Shown here: positions 52,126 through 60,257 of the stretch, piece after piece
Position numbering within the stretch: position 1 is the first letter of the stretch
Layout of the letters: every line of letters begins with the position of its first letter
Source: Candidatus Arcticimaribacter forsetii
Lineage (GTDB): Bacteria > Bacteroidota > Bacteroidia > Flavobacteriales > Flavobacteriaceae
Assembly: GCF_910589745.1 (NCBI RefSeq)
Contig: NZ_OU342399.1
Location: 62,001 to 126,000, forward strand
DNA: 64,000 bases
Direction: 5' to 3'
The notes under the pieces: model-generated
Databases searched by the model: none
What the model was told of the DNA's origin: nothing
What the model saw: only the letters and a program-made list of their open reading frames with translations
Translations under genes and position numbers: made by a program

Positions 52126-52887
52126 TTATCTAACAGATAATATTCTTTTAAGGATATGTGAATTCTTAAGCTCACGAATTTCGTCTATACCTTTCCAAAA
52201 CTTAAGGTCTTCATCGTTCAATGCAATGGCACCGTTTCGAGTTTTATATACTGTTTGAATAGAATCGTAGAAATCTGCTGTTATGTAATTTACAGGACGA
52301 TCTGATCCAAAATGATTTAATACTTTATGTAAAGCCCAGCCTTTTCTTATTTTTTCATCTTTAAACATGGGTAAGAAGGTTTCGATTTCTAATTTTTCGT
52401 AAGCTTCAGTTTGATATGGATCAACCTCCATATAATTAATTACCGCATAGTCTGCAGGTCCTGTTGCTTCTTGTGTTCCGAAAGACCCTTTTATAGAAGC
52501 AACTACTTGATAAGTTTTAAGATAGTGTCCCATTGCTTTCTTTTGAGCAGCATCCCACTCTTTTTGAGAGACCCCTTTTAAAGACTTTATCGGGGTGTTT
52601 TTGCCAATGGAAGCAAAATCTTTAACTAATGAAACATAAATATAAGTCGTAGTCATATCGTTAACATCTGGATTCATAATCTGCCACATATCCCAACCTA
52701 AAATATCTCCATTTTCAACTCTTTGTTGATGGAATTTAGAATAATAATCTTTTTCTAACTGAAGATGTTCCGCTGCATCTGAAGTTTTAATTTGACCGTA
52801 CCACATGAAAAGAATTGGTTCGTCATTTTGTGCTTGTACTTGAAATAAAGTAAAAGTTAACACAATTAAGCTTAAAAAATTTTTCAT
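52126..52887 (-). CDS. Secreted protein, paralogue of the 40265 protein
   Basis: 253 aa from the ATG at 52887, which starts a signal peptide (MKNFLSLIVLTFTLFQVQAQ); a longer frame from 52944 is not favoured. It shares with the 40265-40993 protein the order WYGQIKTSDAAEHLQLEKDYYSK, GDILGWDMWQIMNP and TTYIYVSLVKDF (there YMWVNVYKDI), then two similar segments. This suggests two alpha/beta-barrel-like units of unknown function. It has its own terminator, and its start is preceded by TTAAAACTAT. Confidence 0.65.
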   Translation of the reverse strand: MKNFLSLIVLTFTLFQVQAQNDEPILFMWYGQIKTSDAAEHLQLEKDYYSKFHQQRVENGDILGWDMWQIMNPDVNDMTTTYIYVSLVKDFASIGKNTPIKSLKGVSQKEWDAAQKKAMGHYLKTYQVVASIKGSFGTQEATGPADYAVINYMEVDPYQTEAYEKLEIETFLPMFKDEKIRKGWALHKVLNHFGSDRPVNYITADFYDSIQTVYKTRNGAIALNDEDLKFWKGIDEIRELKNSHILKRILSVR

Positions 52888-52970
52888 AACATATAGTTTT
52901 AAGAGTTGTATAATGCAAGTTATACTTTTTTGCCTACAAAACAAATGTTCCCAGAAAGTTTATATTTTAA

Positions 52971-52999
52971 TTGATTTCTTGGTAGAATCCATATATTTG
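52971..52999 (+). promoter_or_regulatory. Promoter very close to the 44-aa basic protein gene
   Basis: TTG (52971-52973) and TATATTTG (52992-52999) are 18 bases apart. The predicted transcription start, 5-7 bases after the -7 element, coincides with the ATG at 53005, so the message would be nearly or fully leaderless. Confidence 0.5.
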
Positions 53000-53004
53000 A
53001 AGTC

Positions 53005-53139
53005 ATGGAAGAACATGAGAAAAAACCCAAAAACAAAAAAGTAAATTTGGGCGGTTCCTACAAATTTAAGATTGCTAAAAAATATAGTAAACCTAAAAGA
53101 AAAGGAGATAAGGTTGCAAATCGAAGAAAAAAGAAATAA
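53005..53139 (+). CDS. 44-aa highly basic protein
   Basis: ATG at 53005, TAA at 53137-53139. About 40 percent Lys or Arg, with an acidic first few residues (MEEHEKK) then KKVNLGGSYKFKIAKKYSK and a terminal RRKKK. Such composition suits an RNA- or ribosome-binding peptide. It has a strong promoter at the correct distance for leaderless expression and is followed 40 bases later by a lipoprotein gene on the same strand. The family is not recognised. Confidence 0.55.
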   Translation: MEEHEKKPKNKKVNLGGSYKFKIAKKYSKPKRKGDKVANRRKKK

Positions 53140-53179
53140 CCTTTTTAAAATCTCCCATTTAAATTACCAAAAAAATCTA

Positions 53180-54460
53180 ATGAAAAACTTATTTGCTCTT
53201 TCTGTTTTGTTGTTATTTTCTTGTTCAAAAGGAAGTACAGAAGCTCCTGAAGTACCTGCAGAAACTTATATTCTAAATGTCGTAGCATCTTTAGGTGGTA
53301 GTGTAACCTATGAAAGAGGTCCACATCAAGAGAATTCGAATGTAAGCGTAGAGGCGGTTCCGGCAGCGGGGTATGAATTTAATGGTTGGACTGGATCTGC
53401 TAGTGGTGAACAAAACCCTTTAACCGTTCGTATGACGGCTAACAAAAACATTACTGCAAACTTTATTAGAAGTAATTATACGCTAAGCGTTACTAAAATT
53501 GGTGAAGGAGACGTTTCAAAGGAAGTTGTTAATTCTGCAAAAACAACTGATGAATACCCTTCGGGAACTGTGGTTCGTTTAAATGCAACTCCAGCAAATG
53601 GTTGGTTGTTTGCAGGATGGACTGGATCCGAGTCATCAAGTTCAAATCAATTTGATATAACCTTAAATGAAAATAAAAACATATTTGCAACATTCATTGA
53701 GCAGCAGGCAGAAAGACAAGCAGTTGTATTAAATGCTGATGGGCCTGGTGATACTTATGAATTAATCACCTCTGTATTTGCTCCAGGAAATAATCCAGTA
53801 GAGACTCCAGATTGTAATCATGCTGATTTTGGAAGACATATTGAGGAAGTTTACGATGAGGTTTTATCTAAAAATGTATTTAAATTTCACATACATGTAA
53901 GTCCAGATAACGACCGATGTATTAATTTTGATCGTCAACGAAATGAAATAAAAACGTATGATAAATCTCCTGAGAATTTAAAAGGAACGGAAAACGAACG
54001 TGTAACGTATTCTTGGAAATTTAAATTACCCGAAGGCTTCCAATCTTCCCCAAAATTTACACACATACACCAAATTAAATCGGTAGGAGGAGCATATTCT
54101 AGTATGCCGATGTATACTTTGACGACTAGAAAAGGGTCTCCAGACGAACTAGAACTTCGTTATGCAGAAACAGATAGTCAAATTACTCTTACAGATACCG
54201 ATATAACACCTTTTATTGGCCAGTGGATTGAAGTAACAGAAACCATTCTATATGCCACTAATGGTTCCTATAGTATTGAATTAAAAAATGCTTTAACAGA
54301 AGAAGTACTCCTTTCGTATTCTAATGATTCTATTATTAACTGGCGTCCTGAAGCTACTTTTTCTAGACCAAAATGGGGGGTTTATAGAAGCCTGATTTAC
54401 CCTGACGACATTAGGGATGAAGCTGTTTTATTTTCTGACTTTAGTATTCTTGAGCAGTAG
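53180..54460 (+). CDS. Lipoprotein with InlB B-repeats and a polysaccharide-lyase-like domain
   Basis: 426 aa from the ATG at 53180; an upstream in-frame ATG at 53072 would overlap the preceding 44-aa gene and has no signal. Lipobox LLLFSC (Cys15). Two divergent InlB B-repeats follow (about 30-95 and 98-170; each ends with GWTGS ... NKNITANF or NKNIFATF). Residues about 175-426 look like a jelly-roll polysaccharide-lyase-like domain (DRQRNEIKT, FTHIHQIKSVGG, GQWIEVTETILY). Heparin-lyase and glucuronan-lyase families share such motifs; catalysis is unproven. Probably acts on an acidic glycan at the cell surface. Confidence 0.65.
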   Translation: MKNLFALSVLLLFSCSKGSTEAPEVPAETYILNVVASLGGSVTYERGPHQENSNVSVEAVPAAGYEFNGWTGSASGEQNPLTVRMTANKNITANFIRSNYTLSVTKIGEGDVSKEVVNSAKTTDEYPSGTVVRLNATPANGWLFAGWTGSESSSSNQFDITLNENKNIFATFIEQQAERQAVVLNADGPGDTYELITSVFAPGNNPVETPDCNHADFGRHIEEVYDEVLSKNVFKFHIHVSPDNDRCINFDRQRNEIKTYDKSPENLKGTENERVTYSWKFKLPEGFQSSPKFTHIHQIKSVGGAYSSMPMYTLTTRKGSPDELELRYAETDSQITLTDTDITPFIGQWIEVTETILYATNGSYSIELKNALTEEVLLSYSNDSIINWRPEATFSRPKWGVYRSLIYPDDIRDEAVLFSDFSILEQ

Positions 54461-54471
54461 ATTCACAGAAC

Positions 54472-55146
54472 ATGGAAACTAAACAAGTAACCGTTTTTGG
54501 AGGCTCTGGATTAATTGGAGGTCTATTAATTAAACTTTTAATTGATGACGATTCGTTCTCAAAAATTATTGTCGTTTCAAGAAGTCCTTTTAAATCTAAA
54601 AGTTCAAAAGTAGAAAATTTTCAAATTGATTTTTCTAATCCAGAGGAAATAGAACATAGTATAAAAAACAGTTCCATTGTTTTCTCTGCAATTGGTACAA
54701 CGCAAGCAAATGTAAAGGGGGATAAAATAGCCTACAGAAAAATTGATTTTGAGATAACTTATAACATTGCAAAAGCTTGTAAAAGCGAGAGCGTTAAGTC
54801 CTTTCTGTATGTTTCTTCATCGGGTGCAAATAGTAAAAGTTCTGGTTTTTACATGAAACTTAAAGGAGAAATTGATGCTGCTGTTTCTAACCTTAATTTA
54901 ATTTCGACGGTTATTTTTAGGCCCTCTCTTTTAATTGGAAAGCGATCTGAGTTTAGATTCGGTGAATTAATAGCGCAATTTATAATGCCTTTATTTGCTT
55001 TTATGTTCCCAAAAAACCTGAAACCCATAGCCGCAGAATTTGTAGCAAAAGCAATGGTGTATGTTTCTAAAAATCCACCTAAAGGGAACAAAATTATTGA
55101 GAATTCTATTTTAATTGATTGGAAGAAAAAAGGCTTTGGTAAATAA
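54472..55146 (+). CDS. NAD(P)-binding short-chain oxidoreductase, HTATIP2-like
   Basis: 224 aa. The Rossmann opening VTVFGGSGLIGGLLIKLL, then VFSAIGTTQANVKGD and a YVSSSGANSKSSGFYMKLKGEID segment fit the atypical SDR group with the Tyr-x3-Lys pair (YMKLK). RPSLLIGKRSEFRFGE is also typical. Substrate unknown; such proteins are often redox sensors. It begins 11 bases after the lipoprotein gene. Confidence 0.8.
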   Translation: METKQVTVFGGSGLIGGLLIKLLIDDDSFSKIIVVSRSPFKSKSSKVENFQIDFSNPEEIEHSIKNSSIVFSAIGTTQANVKGDKIAYRKIDFEITYNIAKACKSESVKSFLYVSSSGANSKSSGFYMKLKGEIDAAVSNLNLISTVIFRPSLLIGKRSEFRFGELIAQFIMPLFAFMFPKNLKPIAAEFVAKAMVYVSKNPPKGNKIIENSILIDWKKKGFGK

Positions 55147-55186
55147 AAAAACGCATTGCTTCGAAAGCTCGAGGCAACACGTTTTT
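55145..55186. terminator. Bidirectional terminator
   Basis: AAAAAACG and CGTTTTT with inner TTGC/GCAA pairing form an imperfect hairpin between convergent genes ending at 55146 and 55205. Confidence 0.65.
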
Positions 55187-55204
55187 AAATGAAAGCATTC
55201 GGTT

Positions 55205-55546
55205 CTAATGAATTGCTTCATTTCCACGAACTCGTGAACTCATTCGAATAGCATCCTCCACGTTGTAGATGAATATTTTTCCATCTCCAACCTGACCATC
55301 AGATCCATTATCTAAAATAGCGTCCACACATTTATCTAAATTCTCATCACTTACTACACAAATAATCATCGTGCGTTGTTGTAGAGTAAGAGATTGTTCT
55401 GTACCACGGTATATTTTTGTAAAACTTTTTTGAAGCCCAGATCCGGAAGCTGGAAGCACCGTAAGACAGGGTATGCCAGCATCTTTTAATCCTTGCTGTA
55501 CCGCTTTTAATTTCGAAGGTCGTATAATTGCTTCTATTTTTTTCAT
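55205..55546 (-). CDS. glnK: PII-type nitrogen regulatory protein without Tyr51
   Basis: 113 aa, the standard length. KKIEAIIRP, the T-loop (LQKSFTKIYRGTEQSLTLQQR) and GDGKIFIYNVEDAIRM are PII hallmarks. Tyr46 is kept but position 51, the uridylylated Tyr of enteric PII, is Gln, so modification by GlnD at that site is impossible. PII binds ATP/ADP and 2-oxoglutarate and, as GlnK, blocks AmtB. It lies 24 bases after amtB on the same strand, the classic amt-glnK order. Confidence 0.92.
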   Translation of the reverse strand: MKKIEAIIRPSKLKAVQQGLKDAGIPCLTVLPASGSGLQKSFTKIYRGTEQSLTLQQRTMIICVVSDENLDKCVDAILDNGSDGQVGDGKIFIYNVEDAIRMSSRVRGNEAIH

Positions 55547-55570
55547 AATAAATGTTTTAAAGATTAATAA

Positions 55571-56821
55571 TTATTCGTGGGTAGAATACGATTCTACACC
55601 GAAAGAGGCTGCATCAATTCCTGCGATTTCTTCCTCTCTTGAAATACGAATTCCGATAGTTTTATCAATGATTTTGAATAATATATAAGTTACAACAAAA
55701 GAAAATGATGCAATGGTTATAACCCCAATAAGTTGTGTTACAAACAAAGCAGATCCACCACCAAATAAGAGACCCCCTTCAGCGGCAAATAGTCCAACGG
55801 CTAATGTTCCAAAAAGACCGTTTACACCATGAACTGCAACTGCTCCAACAGGATCGTCAATTTGAAGTTTATCAATGAATATTACTGCTACATCTACTAA
55901 AACACCTGCAATTGCTCCAATTATTATTGCTGAATGTGCTTCAACTACATTACACCCAGCTGTAATTCCTACTAATCCCGCAAGGACTCCATTGATAACC
56001 ATGGTAATATCAATTTTCCCATAACTATAATAAGTATAAATCATTGTAGATATTCCTCCTGCTGCAGAAGCTAAGAACGTATTGGTAACTACCGTCCCTA
56101 TTAATTCCCAATTTCCAACAGCACCTAAAGTAGATCCTGGGTTAAAACCGAACCATCCAAACCAAAGAATGAATGCACCAATAGCAGCCAAAGGAAGATT
56201 ATGTCCGGGAATTGTATTAGCGCTCCTATCTCTATTATATTTTCCAATCCGAGGTCCTAAAACAATTGCAGCAGCAAGAGCAGCAAAACCCCCCATAGCA
56301 TGTACGGCACCAGATCCTGCAAAATCATTAAATCCTCTTGCGGCTAACCAGCCATTAGGATTCCAAACCCAATTGGCAACCAAAGGGTAAATAATAGCGC
56401 AAAAAGCAACAACGTAGATTGTATAAGAAACGAGTTTCATTCTTTCTGCTAAAGCTCCCGATACAATTGATATGGCAGCAATTGCAAATCCTAATTGGAT
56501 GAACCAAAATAATTTATTTGAGATATTTAGACCAAGTCCGAGGTCGTTACCTGAGATTCCTAAGTCAAAAGCAAACCAGCCGTTTGAAGCACCATAAGCA
56601 ATTCCGAATCCTACAATAAAGAATGCCATTCCTCCAAAAATAATGTCAATAATTACTTTTGCTATAATACTCATTGCGTTTTTTGAACGAACAAATCCAG
56701 CTTCTAATAAGGCAAATCCTCCTTCCATAAAAAAGATTAAAGCAGCACACAATGCCACCCATACGGTGTCTATTGCATGATTTAAATCGGGTTGTCCGGA
56801 GACAATTTCTGATAATTCCAT
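55571..56821 (-). CDS. amtB: Ammonium transporter
   Basis: 416 aa with about eleven membrane helices. The twin pore His residues lie in SGAVHAMGGFAAL and AVAVHGVNGLFGTL; the family signatures GFGIAYG and ILWFGWFGFNPGS are also present. It conducts ammonium/ammonia at the inner membrane when nitrogen is scarce. It precedes the PII gene and both probably respond to nitrogen status. The start codon at 56821 is preceded by an AT-rich leader. Confidence 0.95.
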   Translation of the reverse strand: MELSEIVSGQPDLNHAIDTVWVALCAALIFFMEGGFALLEAGFVRSKNAMSIIAKVIIDIIFGGMAFFIVGFGIAYGASNGWFAFDLGISGNDLGLGLNISNKLFWFIQLGFAIAAISIVSGALAERMKLVSYTIYVVAFCAIIYPLVANWVWNPNGWLAARGFNDFAGSGAVHAMGGFAALAAAIVLGPRIGKYNRDRSANTIPGHNLPLAAIGAFILWFGWFGFNPGSTLGAVGNWELIGTVVTNTFLASAAGGISTMIYTYYSYGKIDITMVINGVLAGLVGITAGCNVVEAHSAIIIGAIAGVLVDVAVIFIDKLQIDDPVGAVAVHGVNGLFGTLAVGLFAAEGGLLFGGGSALFVTQLIGVITIASFSFVVTYILFKIIDKTIGIRISREEEIAGIDAASFGVESYSTHE

Positions 56822-56989
56822 AAATTTTAATTAGTGTTTGTTTAATTGTTTTGTTTCAATGGTTTATTGAGCTACTAATATAAACTAGAAAAAACAAAAA
56901 AATAATTTTACCTAAGAAAAGTCTGTTTAAAGAAAGGTTTTAAAATAAGTTAGTTGCTAAATTCTTAAGATTAGAAGTATCTTTAAGCT

Positions 56990-57238
56990 ATGAAAAGCAA
57001 AAAACGAATTCGTTTAGTTTCTGGCATAAACCTATTGTTTCTTTTATTTATTACCGCTTGTTCTTCTAAAGATAAAGGGAACGAGCCTGAATGTATAGAT
57101 GACAATCTTATTGACGAAAATTCTGTGTGCATTGAAATTTATGACCCCGTATGTGGTTGTAATAATATAACCTACTCTAACTCATGTTATGCTTCTATAA
57201 GTGGAGTTGTAGATTATACTAGTGGAAGGTGTGACTAA
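56990..57238 (+). CDS. Kazal-type protease inhibitor lipoprotein
   Basis: 82 aa. Lipobox LFITAC (Cys about 24) then a spacer, then a single Kazal domain with the spacing CIEIYDPVCGCNNITYSNSCYA ... GVVDYTSGRC, here split as VCGCNN, TYSNSC and GRC. Kazal domains inhibit serine proteases; the P1 residue cannot be assigned with confidence. It may protect envelope proteins of the cell. It runs divergently from amtB, with 168 bases between starts. Confidence 0.75.
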   Translation: MKSKKRIRLVSGINLLFLLFITACSSKDKGNEPECIDDNLIDENSVCIEIYDPVCGCNNITYSNSCYASISGVVDYTSGRCD

Positions 57239-57340
57239 TTGCTACAGGCTAAAGATTCGGAAAAATAGAGTAATTATCTCTCCTTATTTTACATAAATAT
57301 TGTCTTTCTTTGCCTCCAATAATAACTTATATTTTTACCT

Positions 57341-57628
57341 ATGAATAGACAGGATTTAATCGATGAATTTCTTTTAGAATTTAAACCTAAAAAAGATCAA
57401 AGTTGGAAAAGCTGTTATTTTTTTTCGCATTTCCTAAAGCATAAACATAGTATAGATGCAGAATTGCTTGAGGGTATTTCTAAGATTAATAAAATCGATT
57501 ATTGGGTTGTTCGTTTTGACGGTCAAGACGAAGATATCCACGCAAAAGCTACTGCTGCAACTCCTGATTTCATAGAAAACCCAGAGGTGATTTGGAGTCT
57601 TGAAGAGTTTGAGAAAGATAATTTCTAA
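57341..57628 (+). CDS. 95-aa hypothetical protein
   Basis: A small soluble protein without signal or membrane segment; it is rich in aromatic and charged residues (SWKSCYFFSHFLKHKH, KIDYWVVRFDGQDEDIHAKA). The family is not recognised. A TATATTTT element lies just upstream, giving it a probable own promoter. It converges with the CAP-domain gene. Confidence 0.55.
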   Translation: MNRQDLIDEFLLEFKPKKDQSWKSCYFFSHFLKHKHSIDAELLEGISKINKIDYWVVRFDGQDEDIHAKATAATPDFIENPEVIWSLEEFEKDNF

Positions 57629-57678
57629 GGAGGTCTTCTCATAGAACAGGTGCTTTAATCATACAATTCTAAAGTAAT

Positions 57679-58242
57679 CTAATAAGGGTGTTTGCCAACC
57701 CAATTTCCTGGAGGGCCATAACGTGCAACTACATAAACATTTCCAGTTGCACTTCTAGCTTGAGCCATACCCACGGTTTTAGTTGTACTCCATACCATTT
57801 GAGTATAATGTCCTATAACAACATCAGCGTTTTTTGATGATCCAATTTCGGCATAAGTGTAATCTTTTATTTCATTATACCATCTTATAGAAGCCTCTTT
57901 TCCTGGAGTTTTGCTAAAAGTAGGCACTCCGTTCGTTGAACTGAATGAGTACGCTAAATTTTCGCCTTGCTCCGGTCTACTTTCGTTTGAAGAATGATAC
58001 ATTTTATCTTTAAGAGCCAAATTTTTTGCCCAAACCAATGCATCTGCAGCGAGAGCATTAGACCAACTAAGTTCAGAAACTCCAACTTCTTTTCTTGCAT
58101 CATTATGAACTTTTAAAGAGAGAATACGATCTTCCTCTGTTAAAATTTGGGATGAAATTAATCCTATATTTTCAGTTCCTAAATCTTTAGAAGCAGCTAC
58201 AAAAAGGAAAAAGGGTAGAGTTAATAGGAGGATCTTTTTCAT
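57679..58242 (-). CDS. CAP/SCP-domain secreted protein
   Basis: 187 aa with a signal peptide (about 1-17). The CAP signature is clear: LKVHNDARKEVGVSELSWSNALAADALVWA, then VVIGHYTQMVWSTTKTVGMAQAR and YGPPGNWVGKHPY, similar to plant PR-1 and bacterial SCP proteins. Conserved His in HNDAR and in GHYTQ and Glu residues form the shallow cleft. CAP proteins bind lipids or act in the envelope; the function here is unknown. Monocistronic. Confidence 0.85.
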   Translation of the reverse strand: MKKILLLTLPFFLFVAASKDLGTENIGLISSQILTEEDRILSLKVHNDARKEVGVSELSWSNALAADALVWAKNLALKDKMYHSSNESRPEQGENLAYSFSSTNGVPTFSKTPGKEASIRWYNEIKDYTYAEIGSSKNADVVIGHYTQMVWSTTKTVGMAQARSATGNVYVVARYGPPGNWVGKHPY

Positions 58243-58379
58243 AAAAACATAAATTAAAATTACAATATAAGCTTGTTTTGCGGAGAGAACGGCTTAACGA
58301 CATTAATATACAATTGAAGTAAAGTTTATCAAAGTTTAAACTATAATAAATTTTATACCTTGTAGATAATTAATCGATT

Positions 58380-58604
58380 ATGAAAATAAACTTACTGTCT
58401 TGTGACGCTCCTAGGCCCGATAGAAGAGCAATCGCCAATTGTATTGCAGAAATTTCTTCTGGTGTAAGTAATTCTATGTCAATCGAACTAACCGATATCT
58501 TGTTAGAAGGGGATCCGGTAGATATTGAAATTAACGATAAAAGTTCTGGGTCTTCTTTAAGAGCATTAAGGAAACTTAGTGTAGATTATGAATTTATGGA
58601 GTGA
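58380..58604 (+). CDS. 74-aa hypothetical protein
   Basis: A soluble protein with an acidic bias: MKINLLSCDAPRPDRRAIAN then a Ser/Ile-rich segment and a terminal VDYEFME. It may be an alpha/beta fold but the family is not recognised. Its stop is three bases from the stop of the convergent GIY-YIG gene. Confidence 0.5.
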   Translation: MKINLLSCDAPRPDRRAIANCIAEISSGVSNSMSIELTDILLEGDPVDIEINDKSSGSSLRALRKLSVDYEFME

Positions 58605-58607
58605 GTC

Positions 58608-58874
58608 CTAAGGTCCTTTTTTAATTAATTTTAGTTTTTCTTCTCGAGAGAGTTTCTTAATAAAATATTCTCTTTTGGAAGCAGTTGATCGGTCGGACTG
58701 AGCCTCTGAATAAACCAGTCTCACTGGTCTTTTATTTCTTGTATACTTGGCTCCTTTTTTTGAAGTGTTGTGCTCTGAGATCCTTCTTTCGACATTTGTT
58801 GTTATCCCTGTATATAAGCTTCCGTCTGAACAAATAACCAGATAAACCCACCATTCTATTTGTTTAGATTCCAT
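58608..58874 (-). CDS. GIY-YIG nuclease superfamily protein
   Basis: 88 aa. WWVYLVICSDGSLYTGITTNVERRISEHN is the compact GIY-YIG-like domain of the UPF0213 type, here with VYL and YTG in place of GIY and YIG. KREYFIKKLSREEKLKLI closes the domain. Bacteria carry several such short proteins; biological roles are mostly unknown. It starts eight bases after the BNR-repeat lipoprotein gene stops, so the two may be co-transcribed. Confidence 0.85.
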   Translation of the reverse strand: MESKQIEWWVYLVICSDGSLYTGITTNVERRISEHNTSKKGAKYTRNKRPVRLVYSEAQSDRSTASKREYFIKKLSREEKLKLIKKGP

Positions 58875-58881
58875 TTTTCAA

Positions 58882-59961
58882 CTACTGCTTAAAAACGATT
58901 TTTGAGATTCTACCGTTACCGGCAGCAAAAGCAATTGAATCGTTTAAAAAACGAAGGGTATAAAAACTTTCATCACTTAAGTGGCTCCAAGACAATCCAG
59001 AATCTGAGGAAGAATCTATTCCATTAAAGCCAACTGCAACTAACTTTTTACCTTTACTATTGGGTACGTACTGAACACAACTTCTATAACCGGGGTTCTT
59101 ATTGTTTGCTACAATGTGCCATGTTTTTCCTCCGTCTATAGTTCTCATTTTATTTAAGCTATCTATCTCTGGTTTTGTGTAATCACCACCGATTGCAAAA
59201 CCATTTTTTTCATCATAAAAGTCCAAACTAAAAACACCTGTAGTTGGTTCTCCTTGAAGAATTGGAGTTTCTGAAACAGACCAACTTAACCCTTTGTCAC
59301 TTGAAAAATAAACTCTACTATTTTCTCCTCCACTTGCAACCCAAGTATAATTTCCAACGATTGAAATATTGGTGTCACTTGCTGCAAAAAAACCTTCCCC
59401 CTTTTTTATGTCATTAAAAACCGAGCAATCAAGCTTCTTCCAAGAATTTCCTCCATTTCTTGTAATCAGGATGCTTATACAGTTGTCCGTAAAGTCTCCA
59501 ACTGCAATTCCTTCCTCATCATTCCAAAACTCCATTGAATCATAAAAAACATTCGGATGGGATTCTTTGTATACTATCTTCCCGTTTTTAAACAGAAGTG
59601 CGGGATCTGCAATTGAAATTGCGAAGACATCGTTTTCTGTTACGGCAAGAGCTCTAAAATTTGGAATTAAAGAGTCCCTTAAAATTTGATAGTTGAATTC
59701 TTTAATTTGTTCTGAAGAACTTATATTAAATGAATGTATTTGCCCTTTTGAACTAGCAGAATAAACTGTATTGTTTTTAATTTCAAGAGCTCTTATGTTG
59801 AGTGTTGAATCAATTAAAACAGGAATAATCTTGAGGCCAGAAAAAGGGGTTGTTATTTTTGCATTGAAATCTCTGCAGCCCAACAACATAATGCTTAATA
59901 AAGCGAAAAGGCTAAAGAGAATAAACTTAAATGATAGATATAATTGATTCTTAATATTCAT
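58882..59961 (-). CDS. Ycf48-like/BNR-repeat lipoprotein
   Basis: 359 aa. Lipobox SIMLLGC (Cys about 29). The body is a beta-propeller with BNR/Asp-box units (TRNGGNSWKKLDC, SSDKGLSWSVSE, TIDGGKTWHIVANN, SSDSGLSWSHLS), in the layout of the photosystem II assembly factor Ycf48/HCF136 family as found in Bacteroidota. It is probably a periplasmic or surface-anchored propeller; its partner is unknown. Confidence 0.8.
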   Translation of the reverse strand: MNIKNQLYLSFKFILFSLFALLSIMLLGCRDFNAKITTPFSGLKIIPVLIDSTLNIRALEIKNNTVYSASSKGQIHSFNISSSEQIKEFNYQILRDSLIPNFRALAVTENDVFAISIADPALLFKNGKIVYKESHPNVFYDSMEFWNDEEGIAVGDFTDNCISILITRNGGNSWKKLDCSVFNDIKKGEGFFAASDTNISIVGNYTWVASGGENSRVYFSSDKGLSWSVSETPILQGEPTTGVFSLDFYDEKNGFAIGGDYTKPEIDSLNKMRTIDGGKTWHIVANNKNPGYRSCVQYVPNSKGKKLVAVGFNGIDSSSDSGLSWSHLSDESFYTLRFLNDSIAFAAGNGRISKIVFKQ

Positions 59962-60011
59962 TTTAAGTTATGCTTAGGTAGAATATTTATTCTAATCCTT
60001 TAAAAGTTAAA

Positions 60012-60140
60012 TTATTTCCCGCGCCCCGCCTTTCGCATGATCGAGCCTCCTTTAGAGCCTCCTTTTGCTTTTGGGGCTTTTTTGGCACTTGATTTATCTT
60101 CGTTTTTTACCGTTCTATTTCCAAAAAATTTGCTTGACAT
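60012..60140 (-). CDS. 42-aa basic Gly/Lys-rich protein
   Basis: ATG at 60140, TAA at 60012-60014. The product (MSSKFFGNRTVKNEDKSSA then Lys/Ala/Gly repeats and an RKAGRGK end) is strongly basic. The DNA is clearly richer in G+C than its neighbours, especially near 60020. It looks like the small basic proteins often found in Bacteroidota but the family is not identified. It lies between the BNR lipoprotein and the beta-barrel protein. Confidence 0.55.
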   Translation of the reverse strand: MSSKFFGNRTVKNEDKSSAKKAPKAKGGSKGGSIMRKAGRGK

Positions 60141-60257
60141 ATGATGTGGTTTTTAGTAAAGATAGGGTTTATTAAAATCTAAAAACACAGATCAACAAAG
60201 CAATGTTGAGTAAAGTCATTTGTGTTGCGTATTTTTAAGTCTTATTCTAGCAAACCG

